From Adenophora triphylla var. japonica (lineage: Eukaryota; Streptophyta; Magnoliopsida; Asterales; Campanulaceae), in the NCBI GenBank assembly GCA_022495995.1, contig JAFEMH010007482.1, forward strand, positions 23,944 to 87,943: a stretch of DNA of 64,000 nucleotides. Direction: 5' to 3'. Shown in pieces: positions 21,123-31,581 of this stretch. The number at the start of each line of letters is the position of its first letter. The first letter of the stretch is position 1. Both the position numbers and the translations under genes were made by a program. The notes beneath the pieces were generated by a model. That model searched no databases. It was not told where the DNA came from and saw only the letters and a list, made by a program, of their open reading frames with translations.

Positions 21123-24089
21123 CTAAGACTGCTGGCCATCATTAAAAGGCCCCTCAAGCCAGTCCTCTGTGATGGTGCCGGGGGGAGGAAGAACAGTTTG
21201 TTCAATTTGAGCATCACTCCTCTCGGCCTCTCCTCCTCCGACCTCGGCTTCCATGTCCTCAGGCTCTCCCTCGCCCTGAATCGCCTCCACCAAGGCTTTG
21301 ATGTTGCCGGGGATGACAGAGGCTGGCTCCCACACTGCTCGACCTGCCTGGGCATCTTTATCAGCCATAACTTCCAAGTTATACTCAGAAAATGGGACCA
21401 GATGAAGAAGAGCCCTAGCCTCCTCTTCATACTGATCCTGGCAAATCAGCTGAGCAACCTTGTGGATGTCCAAGCCGGTGGAGGGGTCAGCCAGGATACG
21501 GCGAGCAAGATGAAGATAGCCGTCCTCGAACATTGTCGCCGTCTTCTCGTCCACGGCATCTTGGAAAGCTTGGCTCTCCTTAAAACGGGTCACGGCCGCC
21601 TCTTCCCTAGTGACAAGAGTAGCCTCGTAACCTCGGCACTTGGCTTCGGCTTCCTCGGCCCTTGTTTGGACCTCGGCCTTGGCCTTCCTTGCCTCGGCTA
21701 GCTCGGCTTCCGTCTGCCGGAGATGTTCCTCGGCCTTTGTACGGAGCTCCTCGGCCTTAGCCCTCTCGTCACTTGCCCTCAGCACTTCGGCTTCTACTTT
21801 GGCCTTGGCCGCTTCGAGCTCCGCGTCCTTGGCCTTCAAAAGCTTAACCAAGGAAGCCTTCTCGATCTCACTCTTCTCCTGGGCTGTCTTAGCCTCATTC
21901 AAGTGCCTGGCTCTTTTCTTGGCCAAGACATTCTCGTAAGCCGTGACGGAAGCCAACTGAAAGAGAAATCAATGTTAAAAATCCAAGTAAATCTCAAAAT
22001 CAATATGACCGAGAAAAGGAGATATTTACCTCGGCAATTAAGAGCCCCTTGCGGCAAAGCAAGTTGTCTTCGCTAGGAGCCTCTTTGACGAGAGCCTCAT
22101 AAGCCTCCTCGTCCATGGCTCTCTGAACTGGAGCCCGGCCCAATCTCACCAAAGGTCCCTTCCTATTTTGCAGAGGAAGACCCCTCAGACGTGGGACACT
22201 TGCAGCCATGCGCCGAGCCAGCTCATCGGCCTCGTCATAAGTTTTGATGGTTTGAATGGTAAGAGGAGGAGGACCCTCAGGGTTGGAAGATTCAACAGTT
22301 GCCCGCTTAGCTGCCGGCTCCTCGGCGCTAGCAGCTTGGGCTCTTTTGGAGCCAGACTTCCTTGTGACGAGGTCGGACTTCTCTGCTTCCACCTACTCGG
22401 CATCAACATGGAGGCTATGCCCCTCTACAGTTGATGGATTAGCTTGCTCCTCAGACGCCGCCTCCTCGGCATTCACCTCCCCGTGTGGTTTGAATGGAAT
22501 GGGTTGGTCACCCTGAGCGCTTAGCACTAGATTGAGGGCATTGGCTTCCTCTCTCCTCTCTACCAAGCCCGACTTCTTGACTTGATTCCTCTTCTGCTTC
22601 ACCAGCTCCATAGGACTTAATCTCGTCATGGCAAAGTCGGCCTCTTGCTCGGGGGTTAAATCTGCAAAGACAAGGACGAGATGGTTAAGTACGAGCAGAA
22701 GGAGAGCCAACAATAATGCAAAAAACTACCACATATCAGAGTTAAATATTTACATCCAACCACGTCTACTTCTTCCAAGCATTGGTCCAGGGGAGGGATT
22801 TTACACCTCGAACAATCCTCGTGAAAAACGAGGCCGGGATGTACCGTCCAATCATTAAAGCGCCTTCCCCTCTTAACTGTGACAAGGGGAACCACCCCGT
22901 CCTTCGGTCCCGGCATCAATCCTGCCTGGATGTAGTAGTGATCGGTAGATTCTAATTCCGACCAGTCGAGAAGCCCCACCTCGGCAAAATTCTCAAGGCG
23001 CTTGATTAAAGCCTTGGTCCACTCATATTGTTGAACAGGACCTGATGAGGTTGGCTCCTTGAAAGGAGATTGGAACTCCCAGCCGTGGCGACTCTCAACC
23101 CTAATTGCATGGTTTTCCCAACCTGCAACCTTGCTGGACATGGGAAGAAGAAGTTTTGGCTTCTTGGGTGCACTTCGGATGACGAGGAGCCAACTATCCG
23201 AGACAAAGCTGACTTGATAGAAATGCCGAAAAGCTCCCATGGTCAGCTCAAATCCCAAACTCCTGCATAGCACTATGAAGCTAACGAGAACCCGGGTACC
23301 ATTGGCTCCTAGCATGGCCGACACTGCCCTCACGTCATCCAAGAACTCGTTAATAAAGGGTTCCAAAGGAAGACGGAGCCCCTGTTGAAATTGTTTGTAA
23401 TAGAAGTGGATGTAGTCTTCATTATAGTAGAAGCTCGTCTCCTCCTTTTTTGTCTTCAGATTGGGTTTGCCAATATAAGTTAACTTATACTCGGCTTTGT
23501 CCACCCCGTACGTGGAGTACAATTTTTCGAGCATGGGATCCCCGGCCTTGGGAGCCCTCTCTTGTTGTTTCCCTCGGCTTCCCCTTCCTCGGCCTCTTCT
23601 GCCCTCAACTTGGGCACCCTCCACTAAAGCATCAACTATTCGGGCGGACGAGGAGGTCTCTCCTTCTCTTCCCGTCATATCTGCAAAAAGACGAGGGGAC
23701 AAAGTTAGTTACCTCATCAATGGCTGATCTAATGACGGGGAAGGGAGATTTCCCTCCTCGTCATTACATAAGGCCGAGGAGGGAGCCTTACCACTCAGAC
23801 GCTCACGAACTATATGGTCTGAAGACGGGTAGAACAGGTCGATGTGTTCCACTATTTCTGCTCTATCCTCAAGTAACACTACATTACGAGTCGAAGAGTC
23901 AATTCGATCTATCCTTGTTTTATCTGGGTATTGGATGAACATCCGAGTACGGCCATAACTTCTCAACATCTTTCCTATGTCATCCAGGGTCAGCATCAAC
24001 CAAGGTCCCCTTTCTCTCCGATAAACCCTCAGATTGCCGGTGTGATATCTGTAACGGAATCGGGGGGAATGGTCCCAAGAACGAGTCAT
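21123..24089 (-). CDS. Gypsy-1 antisense gene, three exons, one domain of Transposase_28 type
   Basis: Read on the minus strand. Exon 1 is 24089-22754, intron 22753-22662 (92 bp, GTAAAT...TTGCAG), exon 2 is 22661-22030, intron 22029-21957 (73 bp, GTAAAT...TTTCAG), exon 3 is 21956-21123. Joined length is a multiple of three: the first junction is phase 1, the second phase 0. Exon 1 contains PRLFADMTGREGE, a basic stretch, and a folded region (LRLPLEPFINEFLDDV, LVSFIVLCRSLGFELT) similar to the 'putative gypsy type transposon' family PF04195. Exon 3 is a long Ala/Glu/Lys coiled coil (about residues 1-110) with an acidic tail. Two stops break it: TAA at 23709-23711 and TAG at 22393-22395. Function is unknown. 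Antisense ORFs in this place are known in Tat elements; the family match is from memory, not a search. Confidence 0.75.
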
Positions 24090-24744
24090 TTCTAAGGGGA
24101 ATCAAAGATTAAAGGGGGAGTTCATTCAATATTCAAAGAAATTCATACCAAATTCAAAGAAATTCAAAGATTCGAAGTGTTTGAGAATTAAAAGCAGAGA
24201 TTCATGAAGAAAAGCTTCGTTCTTCAACAATGGCGGTTCACTTTTCTTGGCAAATTCAAAATTTCTCCTAAAAGCCCTAGAAAACTCAAAATCAGGAGCG
24301 TAATGCATAAAAGGGAAGGAATTTCATACCTGAGTTTGAAAGAACGGTCGGAATCACAACGAAATCAACGCCGCTGGGAAAATAAACCTTCGCCGGAAAC
24401 TGGGTTCGAACAAACTAAGTTCGCCGGAATGTATTGTCGCCTGAACCTTGCTAGTTGCTCTCAAATAATTTGGGTAAGTAAAGGTTTAAATGAAAAGGGT
24501 TTAAGCTTTTATACCCTCTAAAACCGGGTCAAACCCGAGAATAATACGGGTAACCGGGTATGGCGCCCCCAACATTAAATGCTATCAACAATTTTTGAGG
24601 CACGACAGGACTGGGGGCCCACGCGTAATCATCATGGTATTAATCGTCAGTTATACGAAGCGACGCCAATGACACGTGTCAAAACCTGTTCGTATCCCGT
24701 AAGACGAGGACGAGATGACTTTCTCCTCGTCCTAAGTCGAGCTA
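24090..24744 (-). other. Leader or promoter side of the antisense gene
   Basis: No conserved coding frame is seen. On the minus strand this is upstream of the antisense ATG at 24089 and resembles a plant 5' untranslated leader. The short frames on both strands are unconvincing. The plus strand from about 24520 to 24760 leads into the polypurine tract and 3' LTR. Confidence 0.4.
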
Positions 24745-24760
24745 GAAAGTCGGGGGCCAC

Positions 24761-25508
24761 TGAACAGTATAAACCGAGATACGAACATGGGCTTGCTCGA
24801 GGTGGGCCCAAATGGATTGGGCCATAAACATAATCTAATGCACAAGTGTTAGGGCCGAGGAGCCTCCATCTCGGCCTTATATCTTCATACTTGGTCCATC
24901 GTACTCCGAGATATCACATAGTGACGAGGAAAGAAAAGTTCTTACCTCGGCATATCATCAAGTGACGAGGAGACAGAATCATTCACCTCGACATATTCAC
25001 ATGCCGGCCAATCATCAAATGACGAGGAGGCAAAATCATGCATCTCGGCTTATATACAAATGCCGAGATAAAACATTCTTGATCCTCGGCGTTTCGGCTA
25101 GTAGACTACACAGTCCTTATCAAACAAGAATTCTACAGTCATGATCCAATCAAGATTACAATTACCAAAACCAATTCAAGTCAAACAATGACTCCTTAAC
25201 AGATATAATTCTCTTAGGATTATATCTTATCTATTTACAAGTTTACTCCAACATGGATTCTATCAATCAATCCCTATAAATACAAGCCCTATGGCACATT
25301 ATTTGGTACGTTACTTTTTACAATACAGAAACTCTGTCAATTTAGTTTCTCACATACAAACCGTAAACTTACTCTCACGCCGGAGGGCCTTTAGCCGGAC
25401 TCGCCCCGGCTTAGTTTACGTGTTTTCTCTTATTTTCAGGCCTTGCAATCTCCGGAGCATCCGAACGCTTGGATTTGAACTGATGATTTGACGATTTTGA
25501 CTTCATCA
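24761..25508 (+). repeat. Gypsy-1 3' LTR
   Basis: The 748-bp copy of 13041-13784 is preceded by the purine-rich GAAAGTCGGGGGCCAC and followed by duplication ATGAT. It differs from the 5' LTR mainly by single-base changes between about 24989 and 25500. Confidence 0.95.
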
Positions 25509-25513
25509 ATGAT

Positions 25514-26403
25514 AATAAATTTAGACTCAAATTGTTAATTAATGTGGATCAATACTTAGTCACGAAAAAATCTCATAAATTTTGGACACAAATAAGATTG
25601 TAAATGATTGAATGGTTGGTTGATTAATAAATAGTAGCACCTACAAATACAACCAATCTTACAACCAACAGTATTTGTGACCAATATTTACACCACAATT
25701 AAGTGGAATCTTTTAATAGTATTAACATGTGTTGATGAAAACATATTAGAAAAACTCAATAAATATTTATTTTTAAGGTGTTTTAATACTCGTTGAATAT
25801 TCACTTTTTACTACATTATATATATTTCAATGCGTATTTACAAAATAAAATTGGGAATTTGCCCATAAATTATTTTAGGCACAAATCATTTCCCTCAATT
25901 TTCTTATTAATTTAAATGACACATAAATTCTTATACAATATTATATTATATTCAGTATTTAAAAATAATGATACAAAATTCTCAATAGAGCCTATGAAAA
26001 TAAAATTATGAGACATTATGAATATTTGTAAAACTTATGAAGCATTCTTGCAATAAAAATTTAAATGGTGTTAGCGTGTACACCTTTGCTACTTAATTAT
26101 CTAAAAAATAAGCAAATTGTTGGAGCAAAAATTTGTTTAATTGAGCGCCTCTGTCGTTTATTCTTCTCTTCCATTATATAAAGTCAACGAGGACAACCCC
26201 TATTAACTCGAAAAGCCATCCATTCAGTTGACTTGATTAATTAAATCATTGAACCGATCTTGATTTTCAGTTTTATATTTGAAGTATTTTGTGAAAAACA
26301 ATTTTTTTAACTTTTTTTTTTCCAAACTTATATTATACTGTATGTTACTTTTTCAACTACAAAAAAAATAAAATAAAAAAATTACTTACTATATATTTTT
26401 CCT
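25514..26403. other. AT-rich filler, nothing recognised
   Basis: This is low-complexity AT-rich DNA. I see no gene, terminal repeat or RNA feature that can be supported. Confidence 0.5.
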
Positions 26404-26704
26404 AAGATAATAGTGCTGCCAAAGAACTTGTGTAAAAGCGGCATTTTGAATAGTTTTAAGTCTATCTGTCGTAGAGGTATTGAGTTAAATACCATTAATA
26501 GCTAGAATTGATTATAGACGGTTAGTAATTTAAAAAAAAAAAAAAGCCAAGGACCCTAAGATCCCTAAGTGAGATCACAAACCCATAAATACCCAATCGA
26601 GATCAGAAATTCCTCAGAAACCCGCTGTAATTAATATACCTAGAATACCCCTCCTTCCCAGTTCCTAAACTTAGCCCACCCCGTCCTTTTCTATGTTATT
26701 TTAG

Positions 26705-26795
26705 AAAAATTGAATCAAAATGTAGAGTGTGGGATTCGAACTCTAAACCCTCCGCTATAAACCAAGGTCTTAACTGCTTGGCCAATGCTTTGTTT
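26705..26795 (-). repeat. tRNA-like sequence, probable SINE head or tRNA relic
   Basis: On the minus strand a TGGCCAAGCAGTTAAGACC segment resembles the Pol III A box, and about 35 bases later GAGTTCGAATCCC matches the B box. The stems do not fold into a proper cloverleaf, so a functional tRNA is unlikely. A SINE 3' tail is not obvious. Confidence 0.45.
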
Positions 26796-26870
26796 ACGTT
26801 TATTTTTGCAATATATTTTATTAGTATAAACAGTGGAGGAAAATTAATTTAAAAAAAAATGAGATTTCAC

Positions 26871-27463
26871 AGCTATAAGACCTTTGAATGGTCCTATAGC
26901 AAATGGTATATGACCTGGCAACATCATATACAAAGCTATAAGACCATTGGATGGTCCTATAGCAAGTAGTATAGGACCTCACACAATCTTATACCAACGC
27001 ATTAAGACCTTTGAATGGTCCTATAGCAACTGGTATAGGACTTAACAACATCATATATAAAGCTATAAGACCTTTGAATGGTCCTATATCAAGTGATATA
27101 GGACCTCACACAATCTTATACCAACGCATTAAGACCTTTGAATGGTCGGTCCTATATCAACTGATATAGGACTTAACAACATCATATACAAAGCTATAAG
27201 ACCTTTGAATGGTCCTATAGCAAATGGTATAGGACCTGGGAACATAATATACACAGCTATAAGACCTTTGAATGGTCCTATAGCAAATGGTATATGACCT
27301 GGCAACATCATATACAAAGCTATAAGACCATTGGATGGTCCTATAGCAAGTAGTATAGGACCTCACACAATCTTATATGAACGCATTAAGACCTTTGAAT
27401 GGTCATATAGCAACTGGTATAGGACTTAACAACATCATATACGAAGCTATAAGACCTTTGAAT
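26871..27463 (+). repeat. 63-bp tandem satellite with higher-order A-B-C pattern
   Basis: About 9.4 monomers of 62-68 bp share a core (ATAAGACCTTTGAATGGTCC). Three monomer types differ at their starts and ends (AGCTATAAG...ACATCATATACAA; ...CACACAATCTTATACC; ACGCATTAAG...AACTTAACAACATC) and recur roughly in the order A-B-C. Most monomers hold GTCCTATA ... TATAGGAC, an 8-bp dyad. The minus-strand frames here (27129-27366) merely translate the repeat. Confidence 0.85.
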
Positions 27464-27560
27464 ATATATTTTGGAATAAAGAAAATATTAAAGCCAAATA
27501 AGTTCCAATTTAAGCAAAATAAGTTCCAATTTAAAGTTAAAATGTGAAAATAAATGTTTC

Positions 27561-28218
27561 TTGCGCAAAAGCGAAAGAGACATTTATTTTATATTTAATA
27601 ATTTATTCAAAAGTTATTGTTATTTCGGAAAAAAAAAAAGAAAAAAGAAGAAGGTAGCAATAAGTAACAAACCTAATTCAAATATTGCTCATATTCACTG
27701 GGCTTCTTCTTCTTCAACTGCCATTTCTTTAGCCGTTAAACAACACTCCAAGCTTGAAGCTTCAGTTGCCTCTTTTTATCGACAATATGACCGCCCCCAA
27801 CAATGGTAATCTCTCTCTTTCTCTCTCTTTCTCACACACACACACACACCTACACACACACAATTGAAAGTTTGGAACCTAATTTTACAATATTTCATGG
27901 TATATTTGACTCACGATTTCAATTCCAAGATTTGGATTTGAAATTCGAATAACAAAATAAATTCCATTGGCAATGCTTGATATTGATGTGCTATACAGGG
28001 AATTGATATCATACTAATTAGATCTGATGCATACTAATTTCCTTTCACCAGACGCATTCAAACTGAACAAATCCGAGAAGATCTTCGTCGTCGGTCACCG
28101 TTGTCGGGGAGGCCTCAAGTGCCGGAGAAGAATGGATGTCGAGATTGGCGAGAGAGGGAGAGAATACGTTGGGTGAATGAGGGGAGGATTAAAATTGGTA
28201 TTTAGAAATCATATTTGA
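27561..28218 (+). other. Short unassigned open frames and CT/CA microsatellite
   Basis: A frame ending IHWASSSSTAISLAVKQHSK...YRQYDRPQQW (27561-27809) is followed by a CT/CA microsatellite (about 27808-27861). A second stretch after TTTCACCAG (28053 on: RIQTEQIREDLRRRSPLSGR...) stays open to about 28205. They could be two exons of a host gene fragment, but joining at the only GT-AG pair seen creates a stop. I cannot name the gene. Confidence 0.25.
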
Positions 28219-28374
28219 CCAGGTCAAATGAGTTTTGGGTTTACACGGTATTTTGATCTGGAATTCTCAATGAGTTTGAAATTTTGAATATGGGTTAGAT
28301 TTTTATGGGATAAAATCTGGGCTAAAGGGGTAGGAAGGAATTAATCCTTAAAAAAAAAAAAAAGATAATAGTGC

Positions 28375-29007
28375 AAATTTTAAAGGATAATTTTTTCAAT
28401 GCGGTTATAGGGAAGTACAAGCAAAAAAAATTTTGATTCTTAAAAGGGGTTTTAACCAATAAACCCCTTATCTAATTGAAATCGACCAATAAAGACACAT
28501 TTTCAAAACTCTTCAATAAATCCCTGCTAAAAATGTGGACAAAAATATCCCTAACTGCAATTTCCGCACGTACCAGTGCCTTATGCGCTTGATGGGTGAA
28601 GATTAGGATCCCATGATTCGCACTCCATATGCATTATTCCTCCCTCTTTCTCTCTATTCCTTTTTTTCCCAGTTAATAAAAAACCAACAATCGTAAAATT
28701 TGCCCTAAAGTTGTTCTAAAATAATGACATAAATAACTGAGAAATCTATAACACTGTTATAATATAAACCAACTATAATCATGAACAAATGTGAAAACCT
28801 ATAAAACATTAATGTGAAATAGAATTCTCAGTTTATAACATAAATCAACACAGTTATAAACTAAAACCAATTCTATTTCACAGTTACTTAAATAACTGTA
28901 AATTTTACACCAAAACTTGTGTCCAAGTTTTATAAGAAATATTAGTTGTTTAACAAATTCTAACAAAAATAAATGTGAAATATTATTCACATTTATTTTT
29001 TTAGACA
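28375..29007. other. AT-rich filler with a possible long terminal repeat arm
   Basis: No gene seen. The stretch 28433-28560 (TTCTTAAAAGGGGTTTTAAC, then repeated CAATAAA phrases) resembles, in inverted form, 42290-42440 on the far side of Copia-2. This may be the arm of an older long-inverted-repeat element. Confidence 0.3.
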
Positions 29008-29175
29008 TCTATCTATAGTATAAATGGCAACAAGAGTGAACAGTACAATGAATAGTTTCAAATGGGTTTTTTCCCATTTTGCCCTTACTAAGTTGTCATT
29101 TTCCCATTTTGCCCTTTAATTTTTTTTTTAAATTAAAAAAAAAAAAACGTGTCCTCGAACACGGGCTTTTACTAG
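29008..29175 (+). mobile_element. Mini-Helitron, non-autonomous
   Basis: It starts TCTATCTATAGTATAAA, ends with the hairpin CGTGT-CCTCGA-ACACG followed by GGCTTTTACTAG, and sits between A and T (29007, 29176). These are the 5' TC, 3' hairpin and CTRR end of plant Helitrons, with insertion at AT. At 168 bp it encodes nothing. Two repeats of TTCCCATTTTGCCCTT lie inside. Confidence 0.75.
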
Positions 29176-29340
29176 TAAATATATAAAAGGAAGATCTTCG
29201 TAATTTATAGCACAAAGGAGGGTAAATATGTCATTTCTCTCATTATTACAGCTAAAGCCCGTTTTAAATTTGAAATTCAAACTTAGGATTTGACGTGCAT
29301 TTGAGATCTGATTGCATCATGCACGTGGCTGTGTGTGGGC

Positions 29341-29693
29341 TAGGGATGGCCAAACAGGACCGGAATCGGAAAATCGGACCGAAAAAGCCCAAAACCGCCA
29401 TGAACCGCCAAGAAAATCGGAACCGATTTGGGCCCGGGCCGGTTAAGGGTCACAAAAATGGTGAACCAGACCGAAAAAAGCCCGGAACCGAATGAAAATT
29501 CCTTGGTTTTCAAGAGAACCGGACCGGAATCGGACCGAAAAAGCCGGGAACCGGAGCAAATCGGGGAGAAAACCGGAACCGGAGTAACCGGACCGGAGTC
29601 AACGACGGGCCGATTAAGGTTCACACTCTGGCCGAATTGGAATCGGCAATTTTCAACCCGAAACCAGGCCCGGACCGATTTTGGCCATCCCTA
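29341..29693. mobile_element. hAT-type MITE
   Basis: Inverted ends TAGGGATGGCCAAA / TTTGGCCATCCCTA are flanked by the exact 8-bp duplication GTGTGGGC (29333-29340, 29694-29701), the hallmark of hAT transposition. The interior is packed with CCGGAACCGG / GGACCGAAAA phrases and has no coding potential. The open frames on both strands come from this repetitive interior. Confidence 0.9.
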
Positions 29694-29758
29694 GTGTGGG
29701 CATATGTTTTGCTTGCAAATGGTAAACGTGTAGCTACGTAAATTACTCTTAGTGTATA

Positions 29759-30022
29759 CTCCCTCCGTCCCATCCGAATTTGGACAAATTTCCTTTTTGG
29801 GCGTCCCATCCGAATTTGGACGACCCAAAATGGAAACCTTAAATCACTATTCTCTCCACTCATTCTCTCTCCTACATTATTTTAATACTCACAACACCAT
29901 TATAATTTACTATTCCCTCCACTCATTCTCTCTCCTATTTTTAAATTACACTCACAACATTTACCTTTTCCTTAATCTCCGTGTAAAGTAACTTTGTCCA
30001 AATTCGGATGGGACGGAGGGAG
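29759..30022. mobile_element. Stowaway-type MITE
   Basis: Ends CTCCCTCCGTCCCATCCGAA / TTCGGATGGGACGGAGGGAG with TA on both sides (29757-29758, 30023-30024). The interior holds the usual CACTCATTCTCTCTCCTA blocks. Confidence 0.92.
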
Positions 30023-30024
30023 TA

Positions 30025-30436
30025 CATGACATATTTATCTGCCTATATAAATTCAGTGTTTGTTTAAAACATTTACCTCTTCCTGAATTTGAGTTCTCAC
30101 AAAAAAGCCACCCATGTGTAGCTTTGAATATTTGTTTCGTTGTTTCAGACATTTTTAAATAATAGTAACTCAATTTATTTTTTCCTTCATAACTTTCTTA
30201 ACTGATTCCAGTTTAAATTTATGTAGAGAAGGAGCGTGCGTGCGCCATTAATATGGAAAATTAATGTGGATCTGGATCTTTGAAATTAATGGGGTTAAGG
30301 AGCGTTTGAATTAAAGAATGAAATTGAATTTGAGATGAGATCTAAATCGAAGTCGCCGACAATGGGGGAAGGGTTTAATGAAGATTAGGAGAAGAAAGAC
30401 AAATGCGTATAGAGAGAGAGAGAAAGAGGAACGCGG
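30025..30436. other. Filler up to Copia-2, nothing recognised
   Basis: No gene or repeat end is supported; a short GA-rich run (30405-30428) lies just before the Copia-2 target site CGCGG (30432-30436). Confidence 0.5.
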
Positions 30437-30893
30437 TGTTAGAACATGGATTAATTAATATGTGTTATTTAATTCCATTTGTTATAATCATTTAATAATG
30501 TTAAAGTATAGACAAAATGTGTAGAATTCCATTAGGTGTAAGTACCATTAAATGATGGGCATAATGGTAACTTCACACCATCATCTTTATGAAAGGGTGT
30601 AGTCCCTAAATGAAGTGCCCCTTCTCTATCTATATAAAGTCTATCCATCAGCCATTTAGAGACACTTAACATCATTTACAATTCAGTCAAAACATTCTTC
30701 ATTCATCTAAGAAGAACAAGTGTGGACACTATCATTTAGAAGTACTATCTCCCTACTCTCTTCTTTCATTCAAGAACAAGATCAAGAACACAATCATGGA
30801 TTCTTCAGGTACACGCTTCCGTCTTCATCTTCCTCTCATTCTTAATCTAGTTGTGAGTCGGTTCATGATTTGATGGATCATTTTGTTCCAACA
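30437..30893 (+). repeat. Copia-2 5' LTR
   Basis: 457 bp, TGTTAGAAC...CCAACA, with a TATA box (TATATAAAG) at 30631-30639. It pairs with 41791-42247 of identical length. Confidence 0.95.
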
Positions 30894-30895
30894 AT

Positions 30896-30907
30896 TGGTA
30901 TCAGAGC
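30896..30907 (+). promoter_or_regulatory. Copia-2 primer-binding site
   Basis: TGGTATCAGAGC, two bases after the LTR, is complementary to the 3' end of plant initiator tRNA-Met, the standard copia primer. Confidence 0.92.
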
Positions 30908-31375
30908 TTCTCATATACTAGATTGAGTTTGAGTTCTAGTAAAAGCCTCGTGCTTTAATTTATTTCATATTTGTAATCCTTGTGTGATTTCATTTGGTTT
31001 TGTTCTTGTTCATGATACTCATCTTGTCTAAGAGTATCATATTCATAACTTCATTCTATTTCTGATTTTTTGGTTTTACTCAAAAGGCTTTCAACCCTTA
31101 ATGTAAGATTATCCCATTTTTTGAACATAGCCACCATCCTTGGATGCGTTGTGAGTTTGTTCATATGCATAGCCACGCATTTTTTAAATGTGTTGTGAGT
31201 ATGCGGATCTACTTACTTTGGTTGAAAATTGAGTCACCATTAAATTAAGAACTTCATTCAATTTCTGGAAATAATGGTAAAGTTCATACAAGATTACCCC
31301 AAGATTCATACTCAATTTCTGGAAGTATGCGGTATGGTATGGCTCTAAAAATATGGAAAATCTGATATTCAAGGT

Positions 31376-31581
31376 ATGCTCGGCCGAGCACCTCCCTTGA
31401 CTCGGCCGAGCACACCATTTGTACCAGCACATCGTTTGAATTTTTTTTGAAAAGGCGCCATCCAACGGTCATGGTGCTCGGCCGAGCACCCTAAGGACTC
31501 GGCCGAGCATGAGTGATCAGAAAGGGGTGTTTTCTGGAGTGTGTTGCTCGGCCGAGCACTTTCCTTGACTCGGCCGAGCAC
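31376..31581. repeat. Three pairs of CTCGGCCGAG boxes in the Copia-2 leader
   Basis: The perfect 10-bp palindrome occurs at 31379, 31401, 31477, 31498, 31547 and 31569. Starts within each pair are 22, 21 and 22 bases apart. Each pair reads GCTCGGCCGAGCAC, seven or so bases, then GACTCGGCCGAGCA. The rest of the leader is AT-rich, so these stand out sharply. Further down, about 31 bases (AACATGCTTGTTTCCCAAAG...) are repeated at 31906 and 31986. Confidence 0.85.

Larger units (their letters stand above)
13041..25508 (+). mobile_element. Gypsy-1, nearly complete Tat-clade Ty3-gypsy element
   Basis: The 12.5-kb element has 744-748-bp LTRs (TGAACAG...TTCATCA) and the exact flanking duplication ATGAT (13036-13040, 25509-25513). 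Order: LTR, primer site, gag, protease, RT, RNase H, a second RNase H, integrase, a long 3' region holding an antisense gene, purine-rich tract (GTCGGGGGCCAC), LTR. The extra RNase H and the antisense ORF behind pol are known traits of the plant Tat clade. I count about 17-20 differences between the LTRs (about 2.4%), so insertion was fairly recent. gag-pol nevertheless carries several stops, frameshifts and changed catalytic residues, so it is non-autonomous now. Confidence 0.95.
26417..28361 (+). mobile_element. Putative poly(A)-ended insertion with 13-bp duplication
   Basis: AAGATAATAGTGC occurs at 26404-26416 and again at 28362-28374. The right copy directly follows a run of A (28350-28363). 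That is the layout of a target-primed (LINE-machinery) insertion of about 1.95 kb. The interior contains a second A-run (26531-26545), a tRNA-like piece, a satellite array and short open frames. No RT is present, so mobilisation would have been in trans. The alternative is an unrelated element with long diverged inverted ends, since both ends are rich in AAACCCATAAAT-like phrases. Confidence 0.45.

Noticed and set aside
23681..23712. A 32-bp GT...AG stretch at the stop in the antisense gene, as a third intron
   Set aside because: It is far shorter than plant introns, and removing it would shift the frame; the frames on both sides are already the same, so a simple TAA stop at 23709-23711 is the better reading.
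26705..26795. Functional tRNA gene on the minus strand
   Set aside because: A- and B-box-like motifs are present but the arms do not pair into a cloverleaf and no clear anticodon loop exists.
27129..27366. Minus-strand repeat proteins
   Set aside because: They are translations of the 63-bp satellite, with no conserved frame across monomers.
26871..27463. CRISPR-like array
   Set aside because: Monomers are contiguous and similar along their whole length, without unique spacers; the context is plant nuclear DNA. It is a satellite.
27561..28205. Two-exon host gene
   Set aside because: The only GT-AG junction seen between the two open stretches creates a stop codon, and neither part matches a family I know; kept only as an unassigned feature.
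29295..29694. ORFs of 88-94 codons on both strands
   Set aside because: They lie within the CCGG-rich interior of the hAT MITE and arise from its short repeats.
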